Source: Algoriphagus sp.
Lineage (GTDB): Bacteria; Bacteroidota; Bacteroidia; Cytophagales; Cyclobacteriaceae
Length of the DNA: 64,000 nt
Assembly: GCF_024305035.1 (NCBI RefSeq)
Contig: NZ_JAMWZB010000003.1
Span: forward strand, 144,343-208,342
Reading direction: 5' to 3'
Shown here: piece by piece, positions 10,704-19,261 of the stretch
How positions within the stretch are numbered: the stretch's first letter is position 1
Layout of the letters: each line of letters opens with the position of its first letter
Made by a program: the position numbers and the translations under genes
The notes under the pieces: model-generated
Seen by the model: only the letters and a program-made list of their open reading frames with translations
Database searches by the model: none
Told to the model about the DNA's origin: nothing

Positions 10704-11660
10704 ATGAAAAAAATAGGAATACTTTTCGGAATGGAGGATACCTTTCCGCAGGCTTTTATTGACCGCGTCAATCAGAAAGCCGAAAAGGGCATCCTTGCGG
10801 AAGCTGTCAAAATCGACAAAGTCATTCAAAATGAGTTGACTGAATATGCGGTGATTATAGATCGGATTTCTCAGGATGTACCATTTTACAGAGCCTACCT
10901 TAAAAATGCCGCCCTGACTGGTACCGCAGTAATTAATAATCCCTTTTGGTGGAGTGCCGACGATAAATTTTTTAACAATTGCCTTGCGGATCAATTAGGC
11001 GTTCCTTTGCCGAAAACCGTGATGTTGCCCTCTGCCGAGCACCCCACTGATACCACATCGAAGTCGTTTCGAAACCTTCAAGCTCCACTGGACTGGGAGG
11101 GAATATTTAATTATGTCGGATTTCCGGCATACATGAAGCCTTATGCGGGTGGAGGTTGGAAAAATGTTTATCGCTTGGAAAATAAAGCGGAATTTTTTCA
11201 AATCCATCCTCAAACTGGCCAACTCGTCATGCTGCTGCAAGAAGAAATTGTGTTTGATGATTATTTCAGGGTGTATTGCCTGGGAGGTAAAGCCGTACGA
11301 GTCATGGCCTATGAACCCCGAAATCCCCATCATCTCCGCTATGTGGTGGATAAGGCTCCCGCTTCAAAAAAGTTACTAGCTACCGTAAAAGATTACACCC
11401 TCAGACTTTGCAAAGGCTTGGGTTATGATTTCAATACCGTGGAGTTTGCTGTTCGGAATGGGATTCCTTATGCCATAGACTTTGGTAATCCGGCACCTGA
11501 TGCAGATGTGAATTCGGTAGGACAAGAAAATTTCGACTGGGTGGTTGAGCAGGCTGCAGATATGGCAATTCGCTATGCAAAAGCTCAAAAGCCCGGCAAA
11601 ATGAACCTTACCTGGGGGACCTTTATGAAGGAGTCGGTGGAAATGGCAAAACGATTTTGA
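10704..11660 (+). CDS. ATP-grasp domain protein (RimK/Ddl-like ligase)
   Basis: ATP-grasp-like elements: FPAYMKPYAGGGWKNV, LLQEEIVFDDYFRVYCLGGKAVRVMAYEP, TVEFAVRNGIPYAIDFGNPAPDAD. Confidence 0.8.
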   Translation: MKKIGILFGMEDTFPQAFIDRVNQKAEKGILAEAVKIDKVIQNELTEYAVIIDRISQDVPFYRAYLKNAALTGTAVINNPFWWSADDKFFNNCLADQLGVPLPKTVMLPSAEHPTDTTSKSFRNLQAPLDWEGIFNYVGFPAYMKPYAGGGWKNVYRLENKAEFFQIHPQTGQLVMLLQEEIVFDDYFRVYCLGGKAVRVMAYEPRNPHHLRYVVDKAPASKKLLATVKDYTLRLCKGLGYDFNTVEFAVRNGIPYAIDFGNPAPDADVNSVGQENFDWVVEQAADMAIRYAKAQKPGKMNLTWGTFMKESVEMAKRF

Positions 11661-11678
11661 CCCCATTTATAGCTAATT

Positions 11679-12797
11679 ATGTGCGCTTTAATTAAAAAGT
11701 TGCCCAACTTCACCTTAGGGGTAGAGGAGGAATATCAAATCATTGATCCAGATACAAGGGATCTTCGCTCCCACATGTCTAAGATCGTCGAGGGTGGTAA
11801 AATTCAGCTAAGAGAACAAGTCAAGGCTGAGATGCATCAATCTGTTGTAGAAGTAGGAACCAACATCTGCCAAAATGTAGCAGAAGCAAGAAAAGAAGTA
11901 GCTTTCCTGAGAAATAAAATTTCGGAATTGGCCGGTAAACAAAACCTGGTAGTGGGAGCGGCAAGTACCCATCCTTTTGCCAAATGGCAGGATCAGGAAA
12001 TCACCGACGATCCTCGCTATCACACCATAGTCAACGAGCTTAAAGACATTGCCCGGTCAAATTTAATTTTTGGAATGCATGTACATGTGGGCATTGAAAG
12101 CAGGGAAATTGCCTTACAACTGATGAATCAAGCTTGCTATTTTCTTCCCCATATTTATGCGTTGACTACCAATTCCCCCTTTTGGGAAGGTAGAAATACG
12201 GGGTTCAAAGCTTTTCGCGCCAAAGTTTTCGCCAAGTTTCCCCGAACAGGTTTGCCAGAATATTTTGATTCTGTTCAGTCCTATGACAATTTTTTGGAGA
12301 TTTTGGTCAAAACCAATTGCATAGATAATCCCAAAAAAATCTGGTGGGATCTTCGGATGCATCCTTTTTTCAGTACCATTGAGTTTAGAATTTGCGACAT
12401 GTGTTTGACTGTCAATGAAACGATTTGTGTGGTAGCCTTGATTCAGGCAGTAGTGGCCAAGCTGTATAAACTTTTGATGAGTAATACGAGCTTTAATATT
12501 TACCGAATTGCCTTGATCCGAGAAAATAAATTTCGTGCCGCGCGAAATGGCCTAGAAGGAATGTTGATCGATTTTGGGAAAAGAATTGAAGTACCCACGA
12601 CGGATTTAATCATGGAATTATTGGATTTTGTAGATGATGTAGTTGATGAGTTGGGAAGTCGAGAGGAAATCAATTACGTTCATACCATTCTCAAAAGTGG
12701 AACAGGTGCTGATCAGCAACTTATGGTTTTTGACCAGACCAATGATTTAAAGCAAGTGGTGGATTTTATTACCAGTAAGTTTAACGAGGGGATATAG
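11679..12797 (+). CDS. Carboxylate-amine ligase, GCS2 (YbdK-like) family
   Basis: FTLGVEEEYQIIDPDTRDL, GMHVHVGI, LTTNSPFWEGRNTGFKAFRAKVF, DLRMHPFFSTIEFRICDMCLTVNETI. Confidence 0.92.
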   Translation: MCALIKKLPNFTLGVEEEYQIIDPDTRDLRSHMSKIVEGGKIQLREQVKAEMHQSVVEVGTNICQNVAEARKEVAFLRNKISELAGKQNLVVGAASTHPFAKWQDQEITDDPRYHTIVNELKDIARSNLIFGMHVHVGIESREIALQLMNQACYFLPHIYALTTNSPFWEGRNTGFKAFRAKVFAKFPRTGLPEYFDSVQSYDNFLEILVKTNCIDNPKKIWWDLRMHPFFSTIEFRICDMCLTVNETICVVALIQAVVAKLYKLLMSNTSFNIYRIALIRENKFRAARNGLEGMLIDFGKRIEVPTTDLIMELLDFVDDVVDELGSREEINYVHTILKSGTGADQQLMVFDQTNDLKQVVDFITSKFNEGI

Positions 12798-12840
12798 GCA
12801 ATTGCTTACCTTTGTGCTAGAAAAGTAAATTCAATAGAAC

Positions 12841-13671
12841 GTGGGAAAGAAGAAGTTGCAATTGGCCGTTTTAGACATGTATGACGGGGAGCCTAACCAA
12901 GGTATGCGCTGCATTAAAGACATCCTTGAACGCTTTACCCGGGAAATCAGCTATCGCGTCTTTGATGTTCGGGGGAAAGCCGAAATTCCCGAAATCCGTG
13001 ACTTCGATATTTTTATTTCCACCGGAGGTCCCGGTGACCCTTTGGAAGGGGATGGAAATTGGGATTTGAAATACTTTGACTTTTTGGATCAAGTATGGAT
13101 ATGGAATCAAAATCACTCACGCAAAAAGCAGCTTCTTCTTATATGCCATTCGTTTCAAATGGCATGTAAGCATTTTGGCCTAGGACAGATTACGAAGCGA
13201 AAATCCACCTCCTTTGGGGTGATGACTGTCCACAAAACAGTGGAAGGAAAGCAGGATTCTCTTTTTAGAAATTTGGAGAATCCCTTTTGGGCTGTGGATA
13301 GCCGAGATTATCAAGTGGTTCAACCGAATAGAAGAAAGTTTAGCTTATTGGGTTCAAAAATCATTGCTTTAGAAAAAATCCGATCACATGTGGAATATGA
13401 GCGGGCAATCATGGGGATTCGGTTTTCGGATGAAATCGTCGGAACCCAATTTCATCCCGAGGCGGATCCCGTTTCTTTTTTGGCCCATCTCAAAAAACCA
13501 GAGGTGCGGGAGAAAATCATCGCAATAAAGGGAAAAGCAAAATTTAGAACCATGCTCGAAAATCTAGTGGATGAGGAGAAAATCTATAAAACCAACGAGA
13601 CGCTGATTCCCAATTTTATAGAAAATGCCATCAAAAAAGGACAGGTAGAAACAGTGAAAATGTTGACTTAG
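12841..13671 (+). CDS. Type 1 glutamine amidotransferase, stand-alone
   Basis: FISTGGPGDP, nucleophile LLLICHSFQMACKHFG, catalytic GTQFHPEADP. GTG start. Confidence 0.88.
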   Translation: MGKKKLQLAVLDMYDGEPNQGMRCIKDILERFTREISYRVFDVRGKAEIPEIRDFDIFISTGGPGDPLEGDGNWDLKYFDFLDQVWIWNQNHSRKKQLLLICHSFQMACKHFGLGQITKRKSTSFGVMTVHKTVEGKQDSLFRNLENPFWAVDSRDYQVVQPNRRKFSLLGSKIIALEKIRSHVEYERAIMGIRFSDEIVGTQFHPEADPVSFLAHLKKPEVREKIIAIKGKAKFRTMLENLVDEEKIYKTNETLIPNFIENAIKKGQVETVKMLT

Positions 13672-13676
13672 AACTC

Positions 13677-14870
13677 ATGATCGAGCGCGTAAGGAGTAAG
13701 TTTAATGCAGAATTTTCTCATGAAAAGTATGCACATTTTTTAGAGGATATCGAAAAAGATTTTGGCTATCGGCCGACCTTTCGTATTGCAGAAACTCCCT
13801 TTTTTATTCCTAAAAGTTTGGAGCATCAGCTCATCGAAGCTTCCCAGCACCTTATCGAGTTTATCCAGAGACCCGATTTCAAGCAATTAACGCAAAGGGC
13901 GTTGAACTTAACTACCCAGGTGCCCAATGAAGACAGTCACACTCAATTTTTGGCCATCGATTTTGGCATTTGTGAAGAAGCGGGAGTCCTTGTTCCCAAG
14001 CTGATCGAAGTTCAGGGCTTTGCTTCCATTTTTAATTTTCAGCTTCATCTTTTCCAGAAACTCCAGGCAACGTATCCTTTCTTGACCGAGTGGTCTCCCT
14101 ACTTGAGCGGCTTGGATGAAAAAGGCTATTTGCAAAAATTGAAACAGGTGGTCCTGAACGGTCATCAACCTGAAGAAGTGGTTTTGTTGGATATTCAGCC
14201 CGAAAAACAAAACACCAAAATTGACTTTTATTATTGTCATCAGGATTTAGGAATTCCCATTTGCTGTGTGACCGATATTAGTAAGGAAGGAAAACAGCTG
14301 TATTATATCAATCAAAGGGGAGAGAAAATCAACATTAAGCGAATCTACAATCGGGTGATTTTTGATGAACTCGAATCCCGAAAGGATTTGAAATTAAACT
14401 TTAGCTTTACTGATGTATTGGAAGTGGAGTGGGCTGGACATCCCAACTGGTACTCTCGGATTTCCAAGTTTATTTTACCCTATTTGAAAGGGCCTTACTT
14501 TATCGAAAGCACCTTGTTGAGCGAAGTGAAATCTATTCCGAAAGATCTGGAAAATTACGTATTGAAGCCCTTATTTTCATTTTCAGGATCAGGGGTAGTT
14601 TTTAACCTAAGCCCCAGAGACATCGAATTGGTCCGGGAAAAGGATTTATTCATCCTGCAAAAGAAAGTAAACTATTTACCCCTTATTCAATCTCCAGATG
14701 GCAAAGTCAAGGTGGAAGTGAGAATCTTGGCTTTGTGGCCTGAGCAGGATGATCAACCCACCCTGGTAGGGAATTTGGTGAGATTGAGTCGCGGAGAAAT
14801 GATTGGTGTTAAGTTTAACCAAGACAAAGATTGGGTGGGTGGTTCCATTGGTTTGTTTCAAAGACCCTAA
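13677..14870 (+). CDS. Uncharacterised ATP-grasp-like protein
   Basis: C-terminal NYVLKPLFSFSGSGVVFNLS...DLFILQKKVNYLP...VEVRILALWP...LVGNLVRLSRGEMIGVKFNQDKDWVGGSIGLF resembles an ATP-grasp/glutathionylspermidine-synthase-like nucleotide-binding region. Confidence 0.6.
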   Translation: MIERVRSKFNAEFSHEKYAHFLEDIEKDFGYRPTFRIAETPFFIPKSLEHQLIEASQHLIEFIQRPDFKQLTQRALNLTTQVPNEDSHTQFLAIDFGICEEAGVLVPKLIEVQGFASIFNFQLHLFQKLQATYPFLTEWSPYLSGLDEKGYLQKLKQVVLNGHQPEEVVLLDIQPEKQNTKIDFYYCHQDLGIPICCVTDISKEGKQLYYINQRGEKINIKRIYNRVIFDELESRKDLKLNFSFTDVLEVEWAGHPNWYSRISKFILPYLKGPYFIESTLLSEVKSIPKDLENYVLKPLFSFSGSGVVFNLSPRDIELVREKDLFILQKKVNYLPLIQSPDGKVKVEVRILALWPEQDDQPTLVGNLVRLSRGEMIGVKFNQDKDWVGGSIGLFQRP

Positions 14871-14872
14871 AG

Positions 14873-14907
14873 AAAAATAACCGGACTTGCCGGCTATTTT
14901 TGATTTT
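14873..14907 (+). terminator. Rho-independent terminator ending the amidoligase cassette
   Basis: AAAAATAACCGG-acttg-CCGGCTATTTTT stem (one mismatch) followed by T-rich sequence. Confidence 0.7.
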
Positions 14908-14915
14908 TAAATTAG

Positions 14916-15134
14916 GTGGAAGTGAACTACCCATTTGCTAAAGACAAATGTGCTTCGTGCTTCACTGCAACTTACTTACTGCTTCGAAGAGTTAGAAGTC
15001 TCACTGTTGCTCCACACGTGTACTGGCAAGTCCCTTACGAGGTTTTAATGTCTTATACTGACAATGCAAATACTAAATTTGTTGCTTACATCCAAACCAC
15101 TAAAGATGGTTTGGTTTTACGCTCCGTTCTATAA
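14916..15134 (+). CDS. Small hypothetical ORF (72 aa)
   Basis: Only non-overlapping ORF between two convergent genes; no recognised family. Confidence 0.3.
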   Translation: MEVNYPFAKDKCASCFTATYLLLRRVRSLTVAPHVYWQVPYEVLMSYTDNANTKFVAYIQTTKDGLVLRSVL

Positions 15135-15140
15135 ATAGGA

Positions 15141-15785
15141 TTACCTCTTCCAATTCTCAGGATCTTTTCGCCATTCGGTCAGTGAATCCAGGGCAGATTG
15201 ATTGATGTAATTTCGCTCTACTGCTTTGGGTAACATGGCTTCATAATGGGAAAGGACAATCAATTTTACGTCGGCATTTTTAAAATTCTCCTCAGCCACT
15301 GAAAAGCCATAGCTAAAAATGGCCACCATGCCCAAAACCTCAAACCCAGCATTTCGAAGGTCCTCTACAGCTTTCAGGGAGCTTCCGCCGGTGGAAACCA
15401 AATCCTCTACAACGACCACTTTTTGACCGGGAACGACCTTTCCTTCAATTCTATTTTCCATCCCATGGTCTTTGGGTTTGGATCGGACATAGATAAAAGG
15501 AAGCCCTAGATCATTTGCTAAAAGGGCTCCTTGTGGGATTCCTGCTGTTGCTACTCCCGCAATAGCCGCAACATCAGGGAAGTAATGCTGGATGCTTTTC
15601 ACCAGATTTTCCTTAATCAGAGTACGAACTTTTGGATAGGAAAGGGAAAGGCGATTGTCGCAATAGATAGGAGATTTCCATCCCGAGGCCCAAGTAAATG
15701 GCTTTTCTGGCTGTAAACGAATGGCTTGTATTTCGAGTAACTGATCAGCAATTTCTGCTGCTACACTTTGATCTAAAATTTCCAT
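15141..15785 (-). CDS. pyrE: Orotate phosphoribosyltransferase
   Basis: PRPP loop VVVVEDLVSTGGSSLKAVEDLR; FTWASGWKSPIYCDNR. Start likely MEILDQSVAAE. Confidence 0.95.
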   Translation of the reverse strand: MEILDQSVAAEIADQLLEIQAIRLQPEKPFTWASGWKSPIYCDNRLSLSYPKVRTLIKENLVKSIQHYFPDVAAIAGVATAGIPQGALLANDLGLPFIYVRSKPKDHGMENRIEGKVVPGQKVVVVEDLVSTGGSSLKAVEDLRNAGFEVLGMVAIFSYGFSVAEENFKNADVKLIVLSHYEAMLPKAVERNYINQSALDSLTEWRKDPENWKR

Positions 15786-15876
15786 AATCAAAAATAAGCG
15801 ATAATGTTTGCCGGAGGTTGCTGTCCCCCGATTTTTTGTGCATTTTTGGCCAAAACCCATCCCACCTGATTCCCTT

Positions 15877-16545
15877 ATGAGAATCTTTATCAACGATAAA
15901 CCACTGGATTTACTCAGCTATGAGGATGTAAATGCCAGTAAAAAATACGATGCTACTTTTTACGACACCGATGTGCTTCCAGCCATTGGTCGATGGAAAG
16001 ATGATATTATTTTTTACGAACCGTCTCATGATCTGATCATTCGGATTTTGTACCAATTGCGGACTCGAAAACTGAGGGATTTGGATTCGATTACCTTAGT
16101 GTCAGCTGATAAATCTTCGTTAAAACAATTTGTGAAAAGCCGGTTTTCAATTATTAAAGCGGCAGGGGGAATTGTTACCAAAAAAAAACAGATCTTATTG
16201 ATTTACCGTTTGGGGAAATGGGATTTTCCGAAAGGAAAATTTGATAAAGGAGAAACCCCTTCCCAATGTGCGGTCCGAGAAGTAGAGGAGGAATGTGCGA
16301 TTAAGGTAAAACTTGGCGATCACCTTTGCAATACTTGGCATACCTATACCCAAAACCGAAAAAGTATTCTCAAAAAGACGTATTGGTATGTAATGGAAAG
16401 CGTTTCCGATGATGGCATGAAACCTCAACGGGAGGAGGGAATAGTTGATATCCGGTGGTTTAGGGAAGCTGAGGCAAAAATCGCCCTGATCAATTCCTAT
16501 CCTTCCATGAGATGGCTATTCAAGCAGTTTTTGAAAACTTTTTGA
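15877..16545 (+). CDS. NUDIX hydrolase with ~85-aa N-terminal extension
   Basis: Nudix box GKFDKGETPSQCAVREVEEECAI; start likely MRIFINDKPLD. Confidence 0.88.
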   Translation: MRIFINDKPLDLLSYEDVNASKKYDATFYDTDVLPAIGRWKDDIIFYEPSHDLIIRILYQLRTRKLRDLDSITLVSADKSSLKQFVKSRFSIIKAAGGIVTKKKQILLIYRLGKWDFPKGKFDKGETPSQCAVREVEEECAIKVKLGDHLCNTWHTYTQNRKSILKKTYWYVMESVSDDGMKPQREEGIVDIRWFREAEAKIALINSYPSMRWLFKQFLKTF

Positions 16546-17001
16546 TTAAATTGTGTAAGGCAAAAATTCACTCACATTTCCCCCATATCGGTGAACTTCA
16601 CGGATCACCGTTGAGCTTATTGCCGCGTAATGAGGGGAAGTGATGAGAAATACCGTTTCCAGATTTTCATTGAGATATCGGTTCATCTGGCTAATCGTGT
16701 TTTCGTATTCAAAGTCGGTGGTATTTCGTAAACCTCTGATTAAAAAACCGGCTTCATGCTTTTTTGCCAGTGTGGAGGTCAGTTCATTGTATACAATGAC
16801 TTTTACTCTAGGCTCTTCAGAATAAACAGATTTGATTTTCTCCACCATCAAGTCGATATCAAAATATCGGTTCTTTTTTGTGGAATTGTAGCCGATACCA
16901 ATGAGGACTTCATCAAAAATCTCCAGACTTCTCATCACAATATCGTGGTGCCCCATGGTGTAGGGGTCGAATGAACCGGGAAATATTGCCGTTTTTTTCA
17001 T
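16546..17001 (-). CDS. coaD: Phosphopantetheine adenylyltransferase
   Basis: AIFPGSFDPYTMGHHDIVMRS, FLIRGLRNTTDFEYE, ISSTVIREVHRYGGNVSEFLP. Confidence 0.96.
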   Translation of the reverse strand: MKKTAIFPGSFDPYTMGHHDIVMRSLEIFDEVLIGIGYNSTKKNRYFDIDLMVEKIKSVYSEEPRVKVIVYNELTSTLAKKHEAGFLIRGLRNTTDFEYENTISQMNRYLNENLETVFLITSPHYAAISSTVIREVHRYGGNVSEFLPYTI

Positions 17002-17006
17002 CTGAT

Positions 17007-17230
17007 TATAATTTGTTCTTCAGCGGTCAGATGGAATCTCGCAATTCTAATCATCCCTCTGTGTGTCGCTTTAGTCATGCTCGATTTCATCTGTATATAA
17101 TTTGTTCTTCAGCGGTCATATGAAATCTCGCAATTCTAATCATCCCGGTGTGTGACGGGTACGTCGTGCTCGATTTCATAGGTTTATAATTGTTTTTCAG
17201 AGGTCAATTGAAATCTCAAAGACTTGATGG
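17007..17230. repeat. Tandem repeat, 89-bp period, about 2.5 units, between the DUF3822 gene and coaD
   Basis: TATAATTTGTTCTTCAGCGGTCA begins at 17007 and 17096; a degenerate third copy begins at 17185. Both spacings are 89 nt. Confidence 0.9.
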
Positions 17231-17274
17231 TCAACCCCATATTTGAAATTTTTTTTGTCCCAGCCTTTGCTGAA

Positions 17275-18093
17275 TTAGTCAAATTGCCAATAAACTTCAA
17301 AAAATCCCAAGTCCTTTAAATGCTTAAATCCATGTGAATAATTTTGATTAGCATGAGGAGTTAGAATACGGAAATTATGAAAGTAAGCTTTCCCCCATTC
17401 TTCGGTAATAGCGGATTTAGTGGGGACACCAAAGATCGTAACTCGCACATGGTTTCGATCATAGTTTAATTGCTTGATCAGGATCATCGCGTATTTTAGA
17501 ATATCTTCTTTCTGATCAATTTCAAAAAGGTTAAAAGTACTCAGCTCCTGGTCTGTGAAGGCGGCAAGGTAGCAGTGGTTTCCGATTAAGTTGATTAAAA
17601 TTTCCTGTCCAATAAGATTGAAGCGCTCTTTAAATAAATACGATAAAAAGGAACAGGCTCCATGATGAAAGCTTAAATCACTGAACCGGGCTTGCAGGTG
17701 CTTTTTGATTTTCTCCTCGACGAAGGAGACGATTTGCAAGTTGTTGCTATCTAATGGGGTATTAAAGTAGTGTGGGTTTTCCGGGAGTTCGGTTGAAAAT
17801 CGGAGAAAATTTGATTCATTTCCTGCTGAGAAAAGTACTCCGGGAACAAGACTGAATTCCTTTCGATGGAGGTAGATTTTACAGGGTACGTCCACTTTCA
17901 TGAGCGGGTCTGTAAAAATCATTTCATCGACCACCTGGTTTTTGAATTCAGGGTAAAAATGGATTCCAATGTTTGCCTGATTTTTATCTTTTGCAAAAAT
18001 GATTAATGAATCGGGATATAAAAAAAGTGATAAGCTCGCTGTATCTTCTACATCAAACTTATCACTTTTAAATACGTTGAGTCGGTTTTCCAA
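17275..18093 (-). CDS. DUF3822-like protein
   Basis: SLSLFLYPDSLIIFAKDKNQ..., upstream of coaD, a neighbourhood often seen for this family in Bacteroidota. Confidence 0.7.
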   Translation of the reverse strand: MENRLNVFKSDKFDVEDTASLSLFLYPDSLIIFAKDKNQANIGIHFYPEFKNQVVDEMIFTDPLMKVDVPCKIYLHRKEFSLVPGVLFSAGNESNFLRFSTELPENPHYFNTPLDSNNLQIVSFVEEKIKKHLQARFSDLSFHHGACSFLSYLFKERFNLIGQEILINLIGNHCYLAAFTDQELSTFNLFEIDQKEDILKYAMILIKQLNYDRNHVRVTIFGVPTKSAITEEWGKAYFHNFRILTPHANQNYSHGFKHLKDLGFFEVYWQFD

Positions 18094-18106
18094 AATCGGA
18101 AAGGGG

Positions 18107-18688
18107 TTATTTCCAGTTACCTTCGGTGGAGGCGTCTGTTCTAGACCCTACTCTCAAGGCCTTCTCATTATTATTCAGTCTTCTTTCAGGATTGATCGGA
18201 GAAGGGTCTCTGATTTCGAAAACATTCACCTCATAGCTATTGCGCTCAATTCTATCGGCAAAGAATTCAAACATTTTCCCACCAGAACCGGGGACTACCG
18301 CTAATCGCTCCAGATCAAAATCTGGATATTTTCGCTCATTGAAAAGTGAATCAATTACCGAAACCGAACCTAAGGTGTCAAAAGTTACCGTAGTCTCTTC
18401 TTTTCCATAATCCAAAAGCTTGGTGGTTTCAAGACGCTCGACTAACCAGATTTCACCTTCTTGAATAAAGTTTTTCAGCGAATCCCAGTTGTCGGCGTAT
18501 TTTCCATTAGAGGCTTCGTACGCTAGCTGAGCATCTCTAAGCATTTGAAGCTTTTCGATAATGGCACTTTCTATCAATGCAATTCTCTTTTCTTTCTCTA
18601 CTACATCATCTACACCTTTCCATAGGAAGTAGCCAAGGCCTATTGCGACCAGAAAGAATACAATGGATAATACTTTTGATAAATTCAT
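18107..18688 (-). CDS. Hypothetical single-TM protein
   Basis: N-terminal TM helix, then coiled/soluble region LRDAQLAYEASNGKYADNWDSLKNFI. Confidence 0.65.
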   Translation of the reverse strand: MNLSKVLSIVFFLVAIGLGYFLWKGVDDVVEKEKRIALIESAIIEKLQMLRDAQLAYEASNGKYADNWDSLKNFIQEGEIWLVERLETTKLLDYGKEETTVTFDTLGSVSVIDSLFNERKYPDFDLERLAVVPGSGGKMFEFFADRIERNSYEVNVFEIRDPSPINPERRLNNNEKALRVGSRTDASTEGNWK

Positions 18689-18737
18689 TTTGTTGGATTT
18701 TTTAAATCTGGGTAAGGTTGAAGGTTTTTAAAACGTG

Positions 18738-19247
18738 CTATTTTAGGTATTTATTTTCAAAATTAAAATATCCTTTCCACATTCCTAAGTCTTCAAAGGA
18801 ATTTATTCCCCAAAAGATTTGATGAACTGACGCATTTGGCAATGAACGGAGCTCTTCAAGTGACATCCATTTTAGTTCCCGTAATATTTGCTCATTTTTG
18901 GTAAACTCCGGATCCCATCCCAAATGAGGTTCACCCACGGACCGTTCCACTTCAAAAAATAGCTCAATGGCATGGAGAGGTGATTCTAAAAATTCATGTA
19001 CGAACAGGAGTTTGCCTATTTGGATTTCGAGCCCTATTTCCTCTTGAAACTCCCGCTTTAAATTTTGTTTTGCGTTGCTTCCAAATTTCATTCCTCCGCC
19101 GGGGACGGACCAAAAATCACTTTGATCACCCATTTGGTGATTGATCATGAGAATTTTCTCCTCCTGAATCAACACTCCGTTTACACGGGTTCGAAGTCGA
19201 TTACCGAATTTTGCGGCGATTTTATTGCCAATTTTGTCTGGGGACAT
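18738..19247 (-). CDS. NUDIX hydrolase
   Basis: GGGMKFGSNAKQNLKREFQEEIGLEI Nudix box. Confidence 0.88.
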   Translation of the reverse strand: MSPDKIGNKIAAKFGNRLRTRVNGVLIQEEKILMINHQMGDQSDFWSVPGGGMKFGSNAKQNLKREFQEEIGLEIQIGKLLFVHEFLESPLHAIELFFEVERSVGEPHLGWDPEFTKNEQILRELKWMSLEELRSLPNASVHQIFWGINSFEDLGMWKGYFNFENKYLK

Positions 19248-19261
19248 GTACTTTCGTTGCT

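Noticed and set aside
17007-17230. CRISPR array
   Set aside because: The 89-nt units abut with no spacers, there are only ~2.5 copies, and no cas genes are nearby. Classified as a tandem repeat instead.
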